64,000 nt of DNA. Source: Membranihabitans maritimus. GTDB lineage: Bacteria; Bacteroidota; Bacteroidia; Chitinophagales; Saprospiraceae. Numbering within the stretch: position 1 is the stretch's first letter; every line of letters begins with the position of its first letter. The position numbers and the translations under genes were made by a program. The stretch lies in contig NZ_JAJSLW010000010.1 of assembly GCF_021729145.1 (NCBI RefSeq), positions 1 through 64,000 of the forward strand, written 5' to 3'. Positions 46,084 through 57,501 of this stretch are shown piece after piece. The notes under the pieces are model-generated. The model saw nothing but the letters and a program-made list of their open reading frames with translations. It was not told the DNA's origin and ran no database searches.

Positions 46084-48300
46084 ATGGAAGGGATGTCAAT
46101 CACTGCAATATATAATGATACGGAGCAAAAGGAAATTCAAGGTGAATTTGAAATGCTCTTGGAAGCGCTGAAGGGGAAAATGGATAAAGAGGATTTTGAC
46201 AATATCCATTCTGCTTTTGAGATCGCTGCAGAAGCGCATAAAAATCAACGGAGAAAATCCGGTGAACCATATATCTTGCACCCTATCGAAGTAGCCAGGA
46301 TATGTGTAGAGGAAATGGGATTAGGACCTACTGCCGTTATTTCTGCTATCCTGCACGATACGGTGGAAGATACAAAAATTAGTCTTGGTGATATAAAGGA
46401 AAGGTTTGGTGAAAAAATCACCCATATTGTCGATGGACTTACCAAGTTGGCCAAATCCTATCAGACGGATACCCCTCAGGCAGAAAACTTCCGAAAAGTA
46501 TTGAGTACGTTGCTCTTTGATGTACGTGTGGTGCTAATTAAATTGGCAGATAGGTTACACAACATGCGTACTATAAAGAATATGCCCAAAGAAAAGCAAC
46601 TTAAAATTGCTGCGGAAACAAGTTATATCTATGCGCCCCTGGCCCATCGTTTGGGCTTTTATAATTTGCGGACTGAGTTTCAGGACATTTCCATGAAGGT
46701 CATGGAGCCAAAAACCTATAAGGAAATCGCAAAAAAGCTTAACCAGACAAAAATAGAGAGAGATGAATATATCCGCTCGTTTATTGGCCCCCTGGAACCT
46801 AAGATTAAAGCACTGAACATTCCTTACAGGATTACAGGCAGGCCCAAATCCATATCTTCAATTTACAATAAGATAAAAAAGAAGAATGTACCGTTTGAAG
46901 AAATTTATGACCTTTTTGCCGTTCGGATTATCGTAGAGGTTCCCCATGAGCTGGAGAAGCAAACCTGTTGGCAAATATATTCTATAGTTACAGATGTACA
47001 TACACCTATAGCAGAACGTCTGAAAGATTTTGTAACCACCCCCAAGTCTAATGGGTATGAATCACTACATACCACTGTAATAGGGCCGAAAGGGCGGTAT
47101 GTTGAAGTGCAGATAAGGACCGAAAGGATGGACGAGATTGCAGAACGGGGTTTTGCAGCACATTGGAAATACAAGGGTGTTAGTAATCACGATCATTTCG
47201 GACCGTGGCTAGATAGTATCCGGGAGATTTTGGAAGATAATGAAAAGGATGCCTTGGAGTTTGTCAATGATTTCAAGAACAACCTATTTAGTGAAGAGGT
47301 ATTTGTTTATACTCCAAAAGGGGATGTCAGGGTGCTTCCAAAAGGGGCTACAGCTCTGGATTTTGCTTTTAGTATCCACACGGATATTGGTTACCATTGT
47401 ATAGCTGTAAAAGTAAATAATAAGTTGGTACCAATGGGGTATCAGCTTCAGAATGGAGATCAAATTCACGTAACGACTTCCAAAAACCAGAAACCCAATG
47501 AGGATTGGTTGAAAATGGTAGTGACCTCCAGAGCTCGCGGCCGAATAAAATCAGCAATTAAGGAAGAAAAAAGAAGGATAGGAGAAGTTGGTAAAGAAGC
47601 ACTGGAACGAAAGTTGAAACATCTAAAAATCTCTTTTGAGGATAATATTGACCTTCTGGTTAATCTCACCGGTTATGCCAGTAGGACAGAATTGTATTAT
47701 GATTTGGCCCAGGACAATATTTCAGTACCTCAATTGTTCAAGGATTTGGAAGTAGTCGGTGGTAAACTTCAAAAGGAGATTGCTAAAGGAGAAATAAAAG
47801 TCAAAGAAGAAACGCCCAGGAAGCGCCCGAGAAAAGCTAAGCCTGCCCCAGTCATTATGCTGAATGGAGAACCGGGAGAAAAGTTCCAATATTCATTGGC
47901 AAGTTGTTGTAATCCCGTGAATGGCGATAATATTTTTGGATTCGTATCCACCAATTCCGGGATTAAGATCCATCGGTTTAACTGCCCGAATGCTGAACAT
48001 ATGCTGTCAAATTATGGATATCGCGTAATGAAAGCAGAATGGGCGAACAATATGGAGGAAGAATTTGTTGCAGATTTGAAGATTGTTGGTATTGACCAGG
48101 GGGTAGGTGTTATTCAAAATCTCACAGGGCTAATATCGAACAAATTTAATCTTAACATTCGGTCTTTCCATATTGAAGGGCATGAAGGTTATTTTGAAGG
48201 AAAAATGAGTATATTGGTCTATAATATCAATCAATTAAATTTAATTATTAAGTCACTAAGTGATATGGAAGGCGTTTCTACTGTCACTAGAATAGAGTAA
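46084..48300 (+). CDS. Bifunctional (p)ppGpp synthetase/hydrolase (RelA/SpoT)
   Basis: 738 residues. The hydrolase HD domain is intact: His66 (LHPIEVA) and His91-Asp92 (ILHDTVEDT). The synthetase domain has [16 protein letters not shown] and [15 protein letters not shown] domain (~395-455, [20 protein letters not shown]) and a C-terminal ACT domain (~665-738) follow. With both activities intact it should make and degrade the alarmone, as the long Rel/SpoT form of Bacteroidota does. The Fur-family gene starts two bases after its stop, so the stringent-response enzyme and a metal or peroxide regulator share an operon. Confidence 0.94.
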   Translation: MEGMSITAIYNDTEQKEIQGEFEMLLEALKGKMDKEDFDNIHSAFEIAAEAHKNQRRKSGEPYILHPIEVARICVEEMGLGPTAVISAILHDTVEDTKISLGDIKERFGEKITHIVDGLTKLAKSYQTDTPQAENFRKVLSTLLFDVRVVLIKLADRLHNMRTIKNMPKEKQLKIAAETSYIYAPLAHRLGFYNLRTEFQDISMKVMEPKTYKEIAKKLNQTKIERDEYIRSFIGPLEPKIKALNIPYRITGRPKSISSIYNKIKKKNVPFEEIYDLFAVRIIVEVPHELEKQTCWQIYSIVTDVHTPIAERLKDFVTTPKSNGYESLHTTVIGPKGRYVEVQIRTERMDEIAERGFAAHWKYKGVSNHDHFGPWLDSIREILEDNEKDALEFVNDFKNNLFSEEVFVYTPKGDVRVLPKGATALDFAFSIHTDIGYHCIAVKVNNKLVPMGYQLQNGDQIHVTTSKNQKPNEDWLKMVVTSRARGRIKSAIKEEKRRIGEVGKEALERKLKHLKISFEDNIDLLVNLTGYASRTELYYDLAQDNISVPQLFKDLEVVGGKLQKEIAKGEIKVKEETPRKRPRKAKPAPVIMLNGEPGEKFQYSLASCCNPVNGDNIFGFVSTNSGIKIHRFNCPNAEHMLSNYGYRVMKAEWANNMEEEFVADLKIVGIDQGVGVIQNLTGLISNKFNLNIRSFHIEGHEGYFEGKMSILVYNINQLNLIIKSLSDMEGVSTVTRIE

Positions 48301-48302
48301 AA

Positions 48303-48788
48303 ATGGGTGTCATGAAGTTGGAAGAGAAAAACGATAGCATAATAAAAGAAGTGAAAAATATATTCACGGCGCATTTGGAGAAAAATAAACTTCGTAAAAC
48401 GCCGGAACGCTTTGCCATTCTTGAGGAAATTTATTCCAGGGACGATCATTTTGATGCTGAAGCATTGTACATCCAAATGAAGAATCAAAATTATAGAGTC
48501 AGTAGAGCCACAGTATATAATACCCTTGAATTATTGGTGAGTTCTGATCTGATAAAGCGTCATCAATTTGGAAAAAACCTGGCTCAGTATGAAAAGTCCT
48601 ATGGATTTAAACAACACGATCATATTATCTGTGTAGACTGTGGAAAAGTTCTGGAATTCTGTGATCCCAGGATTCAGGAAATTAAAAATATGATGGGGAA
48701 TTTGATGGACTTCAAAATTACGCACCACAACCTTAATTTATACGGAAAATGTAAAGGCAGCTGTGAAAATAGCCCATCCGAAAATTAG
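48303..48788 (+). CDS. Fur-family transcriptional regulator
   Basis: 161 residues. A winged-helix domain (~25-95) contains [15 protein letters not shown] and [15 protein letters not shown], the DNA-recognition helix of the family. The dimerisation domain holds [17 protein letters not shown] and a C-terminal CKGSC; these two CxxC pairs are the structural zinc site. Fur, Zur and PerR cannot be told apart by eye. The start is two bases after the RelA/SpoT stop; an inner Met4 is also possible. Confidence 0.9.
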   Translation: MGVMKLEEKNDSIIKEVKNIFTAHLEKNKLRKTPERFAILEEIYSRDDHFDAEALYIQMKNQNYRVSRATVYNTLELLVSSDLIKRHQFGKNLAQYEKSYGFKQHDHIICVDCGKVLEFCDPRIQEIKNMMGNLMDFKITHHNLNLYGKCKGSCENSPSEN

Positions 48789-48966
48789 AATATAGTTGCT
48801 GAAATAGAGGCTGCTTTCTTCCGGAGTATGCAATTTTACAAAATACAAGTACGCTGTGATCAATAGATTTGGAACTCACGGCATTAATTGTTGATCTTCC
48901 CGATTAATTCGTATGTTTGAAGTATCAAAGTGAATTGAAAAGCTGTGAAATTTCCGGTGTAAACAT

Positions 48967-48974
48967 TAAATTTG
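48967..48974 (+). promoter_or_regulatory. TAnnTTTG-type element upstream of purA
   Basis: TAAATTTG matches the -7 consensus 43 bp before purA. The nearest upstream TTG is 29 bp away, longer than the usual spacing, so this is tentative. Confidence 0.35.
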
Positions 48975-49014
48975 CCGGATCATAAAAAATAAATTACCTA
49001 ACTATATTTATTAG

Positions 49015-50286
<1,272 letters not shown>

Positions 50287-50985
50287 TTAATTTGCTTTGG
50301 TCGGAAGAGTAGCCACTACGATATATTGATATTCCAGTGAAGTCGTATCCAATTGGGTGATATATCCAGCTGTCTTCAAGTCTCGGGTTAAGTCCGAATG
50401 CAAGACTCTTTCACTATCAGGTGGGCCATTTGGTAGGTCTTCATCTTTGAATTCGATTAATATAATTTTTCCTCCGGTGCGTAGTTTGTCCTTTAGGTTT
50501 TTCAAATATGAAATTCCGTTTACGATATAAGGATACGTACTAACCATTAATACCCCGTCAACTTCATTTTTATTGAGCATTGAATTATTCTCAGTTGCCA
50601 GTCTTATATCCAGTTTCTCTTTCAGTTGGACAGGAAGGTCATTTGACTTACTTTTTATGAATTCTATCATTGTAGAGTCAATATCGATGGCTATCATTTT
50701 ATGCACTTTCGGTAAGCTGTGGAAAGTAAAGTAGCCTGTACTGGCTCCTATGTCAGCAATTGTTTTAATGGAAAGTGGTTCTCCAAATAATTCTATCACA
50801 TAGTTAGGCTTTTGCCAGATATGGCGTTGTGCACTCTCATAAAAAGAAATATGGTCATCCAAATTGTCCGGCTCCAGCGCAACATAATTAGTAGGAGCCC
50901 TGGATTCATTCGTTCCCTCAGAACTACAGGATAGGATGAGAAATTGGAATAAAAGAAGACCGTATAGAATTCTCATAAATTTCAA
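50287..50985 (-). CDS. Predicted lipoprotein with a class I SAM-dependent methyltransferase domain
   Basis: 232 residues. The N-terminus is a lipoprotein signal (MRILYGLLLFQFLILSC, Cys20) followed by a Ser/Asn/Thr linker. Residues ~70-220 are a Rossmann-like methyltransferase: motif I TIADIGASTGYF (76-86), the acidic end of strand 2 (MIAIDID) and a later VDGVLMVSTYPY strand. The domain would sit outside the cytosol, where SAM is not expected, so it may bind another ligand or the signal may be atypical. It is the last gene of the RimK/AstE/PBP4 run, four bases after dacB. Confidence 0.75.
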   Translation of the reverse strand: MKFMRILYGLLLFQFLILSCSSEGTNESRAPTNYVALEPDNLDDHISFYESAQRHIWQKPNYVIELFGEPLSIKTIADIGASTGYFTFHSLPKVHKMIAIDIDSTMIEFIKSKSNDLPVQLKEKLDIRLATENNSMLNKNEVDGVLMVSTYPYIVNGISYLKNLKDKLRTGGKIILIEFKDEDLPNGPPDSERVLHSDLTRDLKTAGYITQLDTTSLEYQYIVVATLPTKAN

Positions 50986-50989
50986 TTAG

Positions 50990-52435
50990 TCATTTTTTCA
51001 TTACTTCAGGGATACGGGTCAAAAATTTTTCAATTCTATTTCGCACCACCCCTGAAGAGCATGAATAATTGTCTAAAATAATACAAAAACTTAAAATTTG
51101 TTTTGATTGGGTGAATATATATCCGGCATAGCTCCTTTGTCTTCCGATATACCCACTTTTAGCCAATACTTTTAATTTGTGTGGATTGTTCTTCATCATA
51201 TATTTCAATGTACCCTCTTTGCCCATTTCTGGGAGGGTCACGGAGAATGTTTCAAACCATGAGGTATCGTTGTAAATTATTTGGAGTATATCGTTGAATG
51301 TCCTGGCCGAAGAAGTATTTCGGGGGCTGAGGCCACTTCCGTCTACTATAAAAGCACCGGACATTCCCACCCCTTGGTCTTCCCAAAATTCCTTCATAAA
51401 ATCCCGTCCACATTCAAAGGAAGAAGGAGGTGTGGTACTGTTGCAAGTCAGTTTCATAAGGGCTTCCGCAAATAAGTTGACGGATTCAAAATTTGTTATC
51501 CTGGCTATTTCCGAAAGTTGCGGTGAATAAATGTTGTAAAGTTCTTCGGATATTGGAATAGGTATATCCCTAATCCCGGTATTTCCTGTGATGCGTATAC
51601 CGTTACTTTTCAGGTAATCTCCTAAAAATGTAGCAAAATAACTGGGAGGGTTTGTTATACTGCCTCGGATGGTAAACAACCCGTTCCCTGGCGGAATAGT
51701 GCCCCGAACTACGGCATTATTAGAATACGGACCTGCATATATGTAAGCTCTGTCTCCACTACCTACAGGGCCAGTCCGGACCTCATTTTTAATTGAAAAA
51801 CCATCTATAGAAGGAATAATGGAATGAATAGTTGTCAATTCTCCCGTATTTGAATTCTGAACAAATTTTAATTGGTATTCATTATTATTAAAATTGATAG
51901 CCCAATGGCCGGCACCATAATAATTTCCCAAATCTGCCCAGGGCCATCCCGAAGGTGTTTTTTGTCCAGATAGAGCGCTTTCATCTACTAAAATATTTCC
52001 GTCAATAGTGTGGACCCCTTTTTCTCGTAATGTTTTCAAAAGTTGAAAAGCAATTTCTTCCAAATCGGGAATATTGTCAAAGTGGTCCGAGCCAATCGTA
52101 GGGTCACCACTTCCTTTTATGACCAGATCGCCCCTGATTGTTTGATCTGAAAAAAGGCCGGAATATCCTATTACAGTTTTGTAGCGATAATTTTTACCTT
52201 TTACTTTAAGCGCTGATGCTGTAGATAATATCTTTTGAATAGAAGCCGTCGGTAAGGAGCGATCCGCATCAAATTCCAGTACAATTTCTCCGGTTTTAAT
52301 ATTTTTTACAAGAATCGACGCTGATCCATGTTCCATACAATCATTGTCAATTAAAGATTCGACTAAATTCTGGCTAAATCCAGGTCCATAAAAAAATAAA
52401 ATGATTATTAATGATATTTTACTCATGTATGTCAT
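50990..52435 (-). CDS. dacB: D-alanyl-D-alanine carboxypeptidase/endopeptidase, PBP4 (S13) family
   Basis: 481 residues with a signal peptide (MSKISLIIILFFYGPGFSQ). Active-site motifs: SxxK at Ser65-Lys68 (TASIQK), the S-x-N region GSGLSPRN and K-S-G (LAKSGYIG) in place of the more usual KTG. Family S13 enzymes trim or open peptide cross-links of peptidoglycan in the periplasm. The start abuts the stop of the AstE/AspA-type gene (TAA then ATG, no spacer). A start at Met4 is possible. Confidence 0.9.
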   Translation of the reverse strand: MTYMSKISLIIILFFYGPGFSQNLVESLIDNDCMEHGSASILVKNIKTGEIVLEFDADRSLPTASIQKILSTASALKVKGKNYRYKTVIGYSGLFSDQTIRGDLVIKGSGDPTIGSDHFDNIPDLEEIAFQLLKTLREKGVHTIDGNILVDESALSGQKTPSGWPWADLGNYYGAGHWAINFNNNEYQLKFVQNSNTGELTTIHSIIPSIDGFSIKNEVRTGPVGSGDRAYIYAGPYSNNAVVRGTIPPGNGLFTIRGSITNPPSYFATFLGDYLKSNGIRITGNTGIRDIPIPISEELYNIYSPQLSEIARITNFESVNLFAEALMKLTCNSTTPPSSFECGRDFMKEFWEDQGVGMSGAFIVDGSGLSPRNTSSARTFNDILQIIYNDTSWFETFSVTLPEMGKEGTLKYMMKNNPHKLKVLAKSGYIGRQRSYAGYIFTQSKQILSFCIILDNYSCSSGVVRNRIEKFLTRIPEVMKK

Positions 52436-53374
52436 TTATTGATACCCCACATTAAATAATGCATCTCCCACGTTTACCACCGGAGTGTTATTATGACCAA
52501 TTAAATAACCATTTCTAGAGGCTTTGACAGATGTAGATTCTGTTCCGTTCGGATTATAAATGACCCCTATGGCTTCACCTTTTTTGACACTATTCCCGGA
52601 ACTTTTATTCCATATAAAAATACCGGACTGGTGGGCACGAACCCAGGTTGTTTTTTTAAATGACAATTTTTCCCTGTCAGGACTTGCGGATTTTTTGTCA
52701 ATCATTTTTTTATCAAACAGGACATTTTGGATTCCCTGGAGTCCTACTTCAATCGCAAAACCATTTAATCGAAGGGCCTCTCCACCTTCATAAACCAGGA
52801 TAGGAATATCCCTGGATTTGGCTTCTGCCCTTAGGGTCTTGCTTATGGTTGATTTCTCAATCATAAGAGGGGCATTGAAGGATTGTGCCAATTCCAGTGC
52901 TTTTACCGATTTTGGGGAGTACCTTACCTGTGGATAATTAAATCGACTATCTCCTCCAGTGTGAAAATCCAGTCCAAAGTCAACTATAGGCAAAATTTTC
53001 TTGCTCATTACTTTCGCTACTCTGGAAGCCAGAGAACCGGTTGAAAAACCGGGAAAACTGCGGTTTACATCTTTGCCATCTGGTACATATCTTGAAAAAT
53101 TCATAAAACCATATATATTTAGTACCGGAATGGCAATTACAGTACCTGAGATAAGATTAGTAAAAAATCCATTGAATATGGATTGTCGTACTATTTCGAT
53201 ACTATTTATTTCATCACCGTGCATTCCTGCCAAAATTAGACCTGTAGGGCCAGGATTTTTCGACCGATAGATGTGAGCCTTAACTGTAACGGTCGATCCG
53301 GTAGGTAATTCCCCAATATATAAATCAATTTCTTTGGTTTCTCCCGGTTCAATTTTATACTGACCGATTTGCAT
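52436..53374 (-). CDS. AstE/AspA-type zinc deacylase (M14-like)
   Basis: A 312-residue protein of the succinylglutamate desuccinylase/aspartoacylase family. Zinc ligands are His52 and Glu55 (GMHGDE) and His138 (LDFHTGGD). PDGKDVNRSFPG and YEGGEALRLN are also typical. A biotinyl/lipoyl-like C-terminal piece (HQSGIFIWNKSSGNSVKKG) follows, as in many members. There is no signal peptide. It overlaps the RimK-type ligase upstream by 20 bases. A ligase that adds an amino acid and a zinc enzyme that removes acyl or amino groups in one operon suggests a reversible modification; the substrate is unknown. Confidence 0.82.
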   Translation of the reverse strand: MQIGQYKIEPGETKEIDLYIGELPTGSTVTVKAHIYRSKNPGPTGLILAGMHGDEINSIEIVRQSIFNGFFTNLISGTVIAIPVLNIYGFMNFSRYVPDGKDVNRSFPGFSTGSLASRVAKVMSKKILPIVDFGLDFHTGGDSRFNYPQVRYSPKSVKALELAQSFNAPLMIEKSTISKTLRAEAKSRDIPILVYEGGEALRLNGFAIEVGLQGIQNVLFDKKMIDKKSASPDREKLSFKKTTWVRAHQSGIFIWNKSSGNSVKKGEAIGVIYNPNGTESTSVKASRNGYLIGHNNTPVVNVGDALFNVGYQ

Positions 53375-54266
53375 ATCCTTTTTCCTTTTGATTATGATAT
53401 CCTTTCTCTACGTATTCTACTATTTTTGAGGCTATATTGACCCCTGTAGTGCCTTCTATGCCCTCCAGACCGGGAGAGGCATTAACTTCTATTACGAAGG
53501 ACCGGTCTTTTCCTCTAAGCATATCCACACCGGCAATTCCTAAACCCAAAATTTCTGCAGATCTTACGGCATCATCCATTTCCTGATCTGTAAGACGCAC
53601 CATGCGAGAGGTGCCGCCTCGGTGTAGATTGGATCGGAATTCACCTTCAGCGGCGATTCGTTGCATGGCGGCAACCACTTTCCCGTCCACTACAAAAATT
53701 CTTAGGTCAGACCCGCTGGATTCACGAATATATTGTTGCAAAATGGCCTTTTGCTTTAGGTGATAGAGGGTTTCTATCGTTGATTCGGTACTTTTTACAC
53801 TGTTGGAAATAATAACACCCAGTCCGTGAGTACTATCCAAAAGTTTTATAATTACGGGAAGCTTCATATGAGATTTGAAAAATCCCTGGTTGAAGCTCAG
53901 GTAGTTCATAATCATTGTGTCGGGAATTGGGATGTTTTTTGATGCAAGCATTTGAAGGCAACTTAGTTTGTCCCGGGATCGCATTAAAGCGTCTGAGCCA
54001 GTGGCCGAAAAAATATTCATCAATTCAAATTGTCTAATTATGGAAGTCCCTAATGTCGTAACTGAACTACCAATCCGGGGAATAATGGCATCTACAGGCC
54101 CTATTGGGTAACCGTTGGATTTTATTTGCATATCACCGTCTTTGATCAAAAGGTCAAGGGAGAGATGATCAATGATCTCGACTTCGTGCCCCCTGCGCAT
54201 ACATGCCCGTACCAGGCTTTGAGTTGAATACAGAGCGGTACTACGCGATAGAATTACTATTTTCAT
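53355..54266 (-). CDS. rimK: RimK-family ATP-grasp alpha-L-glutamate ligase
   Basis: 303 residues. The N-terminal MKIVILSRS and the GSSVTTLG region are typical of RimK. The ATP-grasp domain has VIIKLLDSTHGLGVII, ESSGSDLRIFVVDGKVVAAM and the Mg-binding end FVIEVNASPGLEGIEG. RimK adds glutamates to the C-terminus of ribosomal protein S6, and relatives build other peptides. Here it leads an operon with a deacylase and a peptidoglycan peptidase rather than ribosomal genes, so the target may not be S6. It is divergent from the UMF1 transporter. Confidence 0.88.
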   Translation of the reverse strand: MKIVILSRSTALYSTQSLVRACMRRGHEVEIIDHLSLDLLIKDGDMQIKSNGYPIGPVDAIIPRIGSSVTTLGTSIIRQFELMNIFSATGSDALMRSRDKLSCLQMLASKNIPIPDTMIMNYLSFNQGFFKSHMKLPVIIKLLDSTHGLGVIISNSVKSTESTIETLYHLKQKAILQQYIRESSGSDLRIFVVDGKVVAAMQRIAAEGEFRSNLHRGGTSRMVRLTDQEMDDAVRSAEILGLGIAGVDMLRGKDRSFVIEVNASPGLEGIEGTTGVNIASKIVEYVEKGYHNQKEKGYANRSV

Positions 54267-54367
54267 CCGGTGGTTATATTAAAAAGTGTAACTTTGAATT
54301 GTTTGTTTCCCATGTCATTTATAAAAATAACAGTACTTACTTCAAAAAGTAGAAAATAAAATAAATA

Positions 54368-55654
54368 TTGGAAAATAAGTTAAACAATCCAAGAATTGTA
54401 AGAGGGTGGGCTTTTTTTGATTGGGCTAATTCTGCTTACGCTTTAGTTATTACTGTAGCCATTTTCCCCGCCTATTTTATAAGCCATACAACTGAAAATA
54501 TACCCGTATTTGGTTGGGAACTTAGTAATAGTGCCTTGTTTTCCTATATCATTTCTTTTACATATTTATTGATTGCTCTTGCTTTGCCCCTGTTGTCGGG
54601 TTTAGCTGATTACAGTGGCAGGAGGATGTTTTTTCTGAAGATATTTACGACCATTGGTTCAATTGCCTGTATGAGTTTGTATTTTTTTACGGGCATGGAA
54701 ACGTTATCTATTGGACTACTATCTTTTATTTTGGCCATTATAGGATTTGACGGAGGGAAGGTTTTTTATAATTCTTACCTGCCGGTCATTAGCAGTGAAG
54801 ATAAGTATGATAAAGTAAGTGCCATGGGATTTGCCTATGGGTATATTGGAAGTGTTTTGCTCTTGTTGCTCAATTTGGCTATGATTATGAAGCCCGGTCT
54901 TTTTGGTATTCCAGATTCTGATTTGGCTGTTCGTATTTCTTTTATCCTGGTGGGAATATGGTGGATTGGGTTTGCCCAGATTCCTTTCAAAAGGCTACCG
55001 GCAGACCAGCGAAAGCCGGTTAAAGATTTCTTTCGTGTCGGCTTCAGAGAAATATCCCAGGCATATAATTCAATAAAACCGAAGGTAAATGTCCGCCTTT
55101 TTTTATGGTCTTTCTTTTTTTACAGTGCAGGCGTCCAGACGGTGTTATACCTGGCGTCTACCTTTGCTGAAAAGGAACTGAATTTTGGTACGACCGGATT
55201 GATTGTTATTGTTTTAATTTTGCAGATTGTTGCGGTAGGAGGAGCTTATCTCTTTGCCTGGGTATCTTCCAGGCTCGGGAATAAACCTGCTATTTCGGCG
55301 ATGTTGGTAATTTGGATCGTTATCTGCATTCTGGCTTATTTTGTCCAGGGCCAGGTACAATTTTATATTCTGGCCTCATTAGTAGGTCTCGTGATGGGGG
55401 GAATACAATCAATGAGCAGGTCGACTTATTCCAAATTGCTGTCCGGAAGCGATAAGACACAGTTGAATTCTTTTTTTAGTTTTTACGAAGTATTAGAAAA
55501 ATTAGCTATCGTTTTTGGTACCTTTTCATTTGGTTTGATTGACCAATTATCAGGAGGAATGCGCAATAGTGTTTTAATTCTGGGCGTCTATTTTATTATC
55601 GGGTTGGCTATTTTGGCAAGGGTCAATTCCCCAAAACTCAAAACCGGTATTTAA
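54368..55654 (+). CDS. UMF1-family MFS transporter
   Basis: A 428-residue protein with about 12 transmembrane helices. The front GWAFFDWANSAYALVITVAIFPAYF is the UMF1/Atg22-like signature. The start is a TTG: no ATG lies upstream in frame, and the seven residues it gives match the usual N-terminal length. Family members are thought to export amino acids or peptides; here the ligand is unknown. It may share its control region with the divergent rimK. Confidence 0.85.
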   Translation: MENKLNNPRIVRGWAFFDWANSAYALVITVAIFPAYFISHTTENIPVFGWELSNSALFSYIISFTYLLIALALPLLSGLADYSGRRMFFLKIFTTIGSIACMSLYFFTGMETLSIGLLSFILAIIGFDGGKVFYNSYLPVISSEDKYDKVSAMGFAYGYIGSVLLLLLNLAMIMKPGLFGIPDSDLAVRISFILVGIWWIGFAQIPFKRLPADQRKPVKDFFRVGFREISQAYNSIKPKVNVRLFLWSFFFYSAGVQTVLYLASTFAEKELNFGTTGLIVIVLILQIVAVGGAYLFAWVSSRLGNKPAISAMLVIWIVICILAYFVQGQVQFYILASLVGLVMGGIQSMSRSTYSKLLSGSDKTQLNSFFSFYEVLEKLAIVFGTFSFGLIDQLSGGMRNSVLILGVYFIIGLAILARVNSPKLKTGI

Positions 55655-57138
55655 TCAATAAACTCATAAGCTCCGATATCCGGTGTGGTCCCTCTGGAAT
55701 TACCAAGGATATCATCAGTGATTTCCGGAATTAGGTCTGCCTGATTTTTGGCAATGGACAAAGAATCCAGGGCAAAGTTGTATTCGTTTTCATCCTTGAA
55801 AAGAGCGTCGCCAAAATGGTATTGAATAGTGGTCGGGTAATCCTCAAAAAAATCGGGATAGGCTCCATCTTCTGTCAGATCTCTTGCCCTGATAATAGAA
55901 TGTTCAAATTCAACCTGAAAATAGGACGGTTCATCCAGTATGGCATTGTTTAGTATTAAGGCATCCGATTTACTACTGTATAAAATACTGTTTTCAAAAT
56001 GGGCATTTAGCCTGGATACTAAACCATTTTCACAACTTCCGGGTTGGGGATTCTGGTCATAGCAATAAAAATTACTTAATAAAACAGCTTCCTGGCCATA
56101 CCCTATATTGGCAAATGTACAGTGCTTGAAATCATATTGGCCACCCAGTGCTGTGCGTAAGTTGTAGCCTCCCGAGGTATGGAATAGACAGTTTTCTGCC
56201 TTTACATTAGCACGAAAACCATATATCCCAAAATAACTATTAAAGCCGACGATCGAATGATCCAATTCCAATTCGGCCAGGGAGTCAACATATACGCCAA
56301 ATTGAGAATGTAAAATATGGGTATAAGAAAATGAATTATTCTTGCTTTCGGGAGCCAGGTGAATACGTCCCCATTGGCCCAGTCGCTCCTGATACTCTTC
56401 TTCCAGCCTGTCGGTCTGGAAAGTGACCGGGTTTTCAGCAGTTCCCAATGTCCGGATCGAGGCATTTTTCCCAATAAATAAGACGCCGTCCTGGTAAGAG
56501 GTTTCATTATTCTGCACGAGGCCTCCGTGGACGTATACGCGTGTTCCGGCAGGGATTTCCAGGTCGCAACTGTCAATGACCAGAACCCCGTAAATAACAT
56601 ATGGTTTGGGATCATCCCAGGTCCATTTTCCGAAATCACATGTAATAAGTGCCTGCCTGTCCTTTGATTGTAAAGAAGGGATATAATTGGCATTTTGTCC
56701 CCATGCAGTCAATGTAACCTGATCATCTGAATTTCCTCTCAAAATAGACAGATGCTCTTCGATAATGAAAGGACTGGCGCTGATGGGTTGGTCGGGATCT
56801 ACGGTAACTTCTACAAAAACATATATGCTGTCATGGGGCGGGATCTCTACATCGGATACAGAAGGACCTTGCCTTCCATCAACATTTATTCGAAATTTAG
56901 ATTCCGGATTGTTTAATTTTACTTCCTGTAGACGGGCAAATTTATCTCCGCGATTGTAAATTTTGAAATAACGGGTAGTAGACCCTACTTGGGTGAATAC
57001 GGTATCAAAAGTGAGAGTGTCTAGTGAATAATTGATTTCGAGATTTTCAGGGTCTTCAAATTCAAGGGTTTGGCAGGAGAAAATGCCTATTAGTAATAAG
57101 GATAAAAGGATGACGCCTGTCGGTAAATTTTTGATCAT
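55651..57138 (-). CDS. Lipoprotein with right-handed parallel beta-helix
   Basis: A 495-residue protein with a clear lipobox (LLIGIFSC, Cys22). Residues ~35-150 form an Ig-like or abnormal-spindle-like beta domain (TLTFDTVFTQVGSTTRYFKIYN). The rest is a beta-helix with short repeats rich in Asn and small residues (AENPVTFQTD, ELDHSIVGFNSYFGIYGF), ending in the family-typical GTTPDIGAYEF. It is likely outer-membrane-anchored. Such proteins are conserved in Bacteroidota but of unknown role. Its stop overlaps that of the UMF1 gene by four bases. Confidence 0.8.
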   Translation of the reverse strand: MIKNLPTGVILLSLLLIGIFSCQTLEFEDPENLEINYSLDTLTFDTVFTQVGSTTRYFKIYNRGDKFARLQEVKLNNPESKFRINVDGRQGPSVSDVEIPPHDSIYVFVEVTVDPDQPISASPFIIEEHLSILRGNSDDQVTLTAWGQNANYIPSLQSKDRQALITCDFGKWTWDDPKPYVIYGVLVIDSCDLEIPAGTRVYVHGGLVQNNETSYQDGVLFIGKNASIRTLGTAENPVTFQTDRLEEEYQERLGQWGRIHLAPESKNNSFSYTHILHSQFGVYVDSLAELELDHSIVGFNSYFGIYGFRANVKAENCLFHTSGGYNLRTALGGQYDFKHCTFANIGYGQEAVLLSNFYCYDQNPQPGSCENGLVSRLNAHFENSILYSSKSDALILNNAILDEPSYFQVEFEHSIIRARDLTEDGAYPDFFEDYPTTIQYHFGDALFKDENEYNFALDSLSIAKNQADLIPEITDDILGNSRGTTPDIGAYEFID

Positions 57139-57501
57139 ATAATTATTAAAGTAAAATTTTTATAAACGGCTTCAGTATAAAATAGTACATTAAAATTTGT
57201 TTATGCCAGGAGTATCCCTTCATGAAAAATCCAAAAGCAGGCTTCAAAAATCAAATCTCCTGTACTATTTCTTCTGAAATCAATTGTTTTCTTTTTCCCC
57301 ATTCTATGAAAAATCAAACAAGCTCTAAACGCTTAAATAACGGTTAAGATTATTTTCAAGGTAAAGGTAATGCGGCAAAATTAAATAATTTTGCCGGAGC
57401 CGTAAACAATTATTGCATATTGTAGATTTTAGGATGTTTACATTTGGTGTAAGAAATCGTTTTTAAATAAATTTTTTAATGCCGGGAATATATAAAGTTA
57501 A
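57139..57501. promoter_or_regulatory. Divergent control region with a perfect 11+2+11 palindrome
   Basis: Arms CGGCAAAATTA (57373-57383) and TAATTTTGCCG (57386-57396) are exact inverted repeats separated by AA. The site lies between two divergent starts, so it cannot terminate either gene; a dimeric-regulator operator is the likely reading. Each arm also contains TAATTTTG, the -7 promoter pattern, on opposite strands. A further TACATTTG (57439-57446) with a TTG 23 bp upstream is a weak promoter for the glycosyltransferase genes. Confidence 0.55.
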
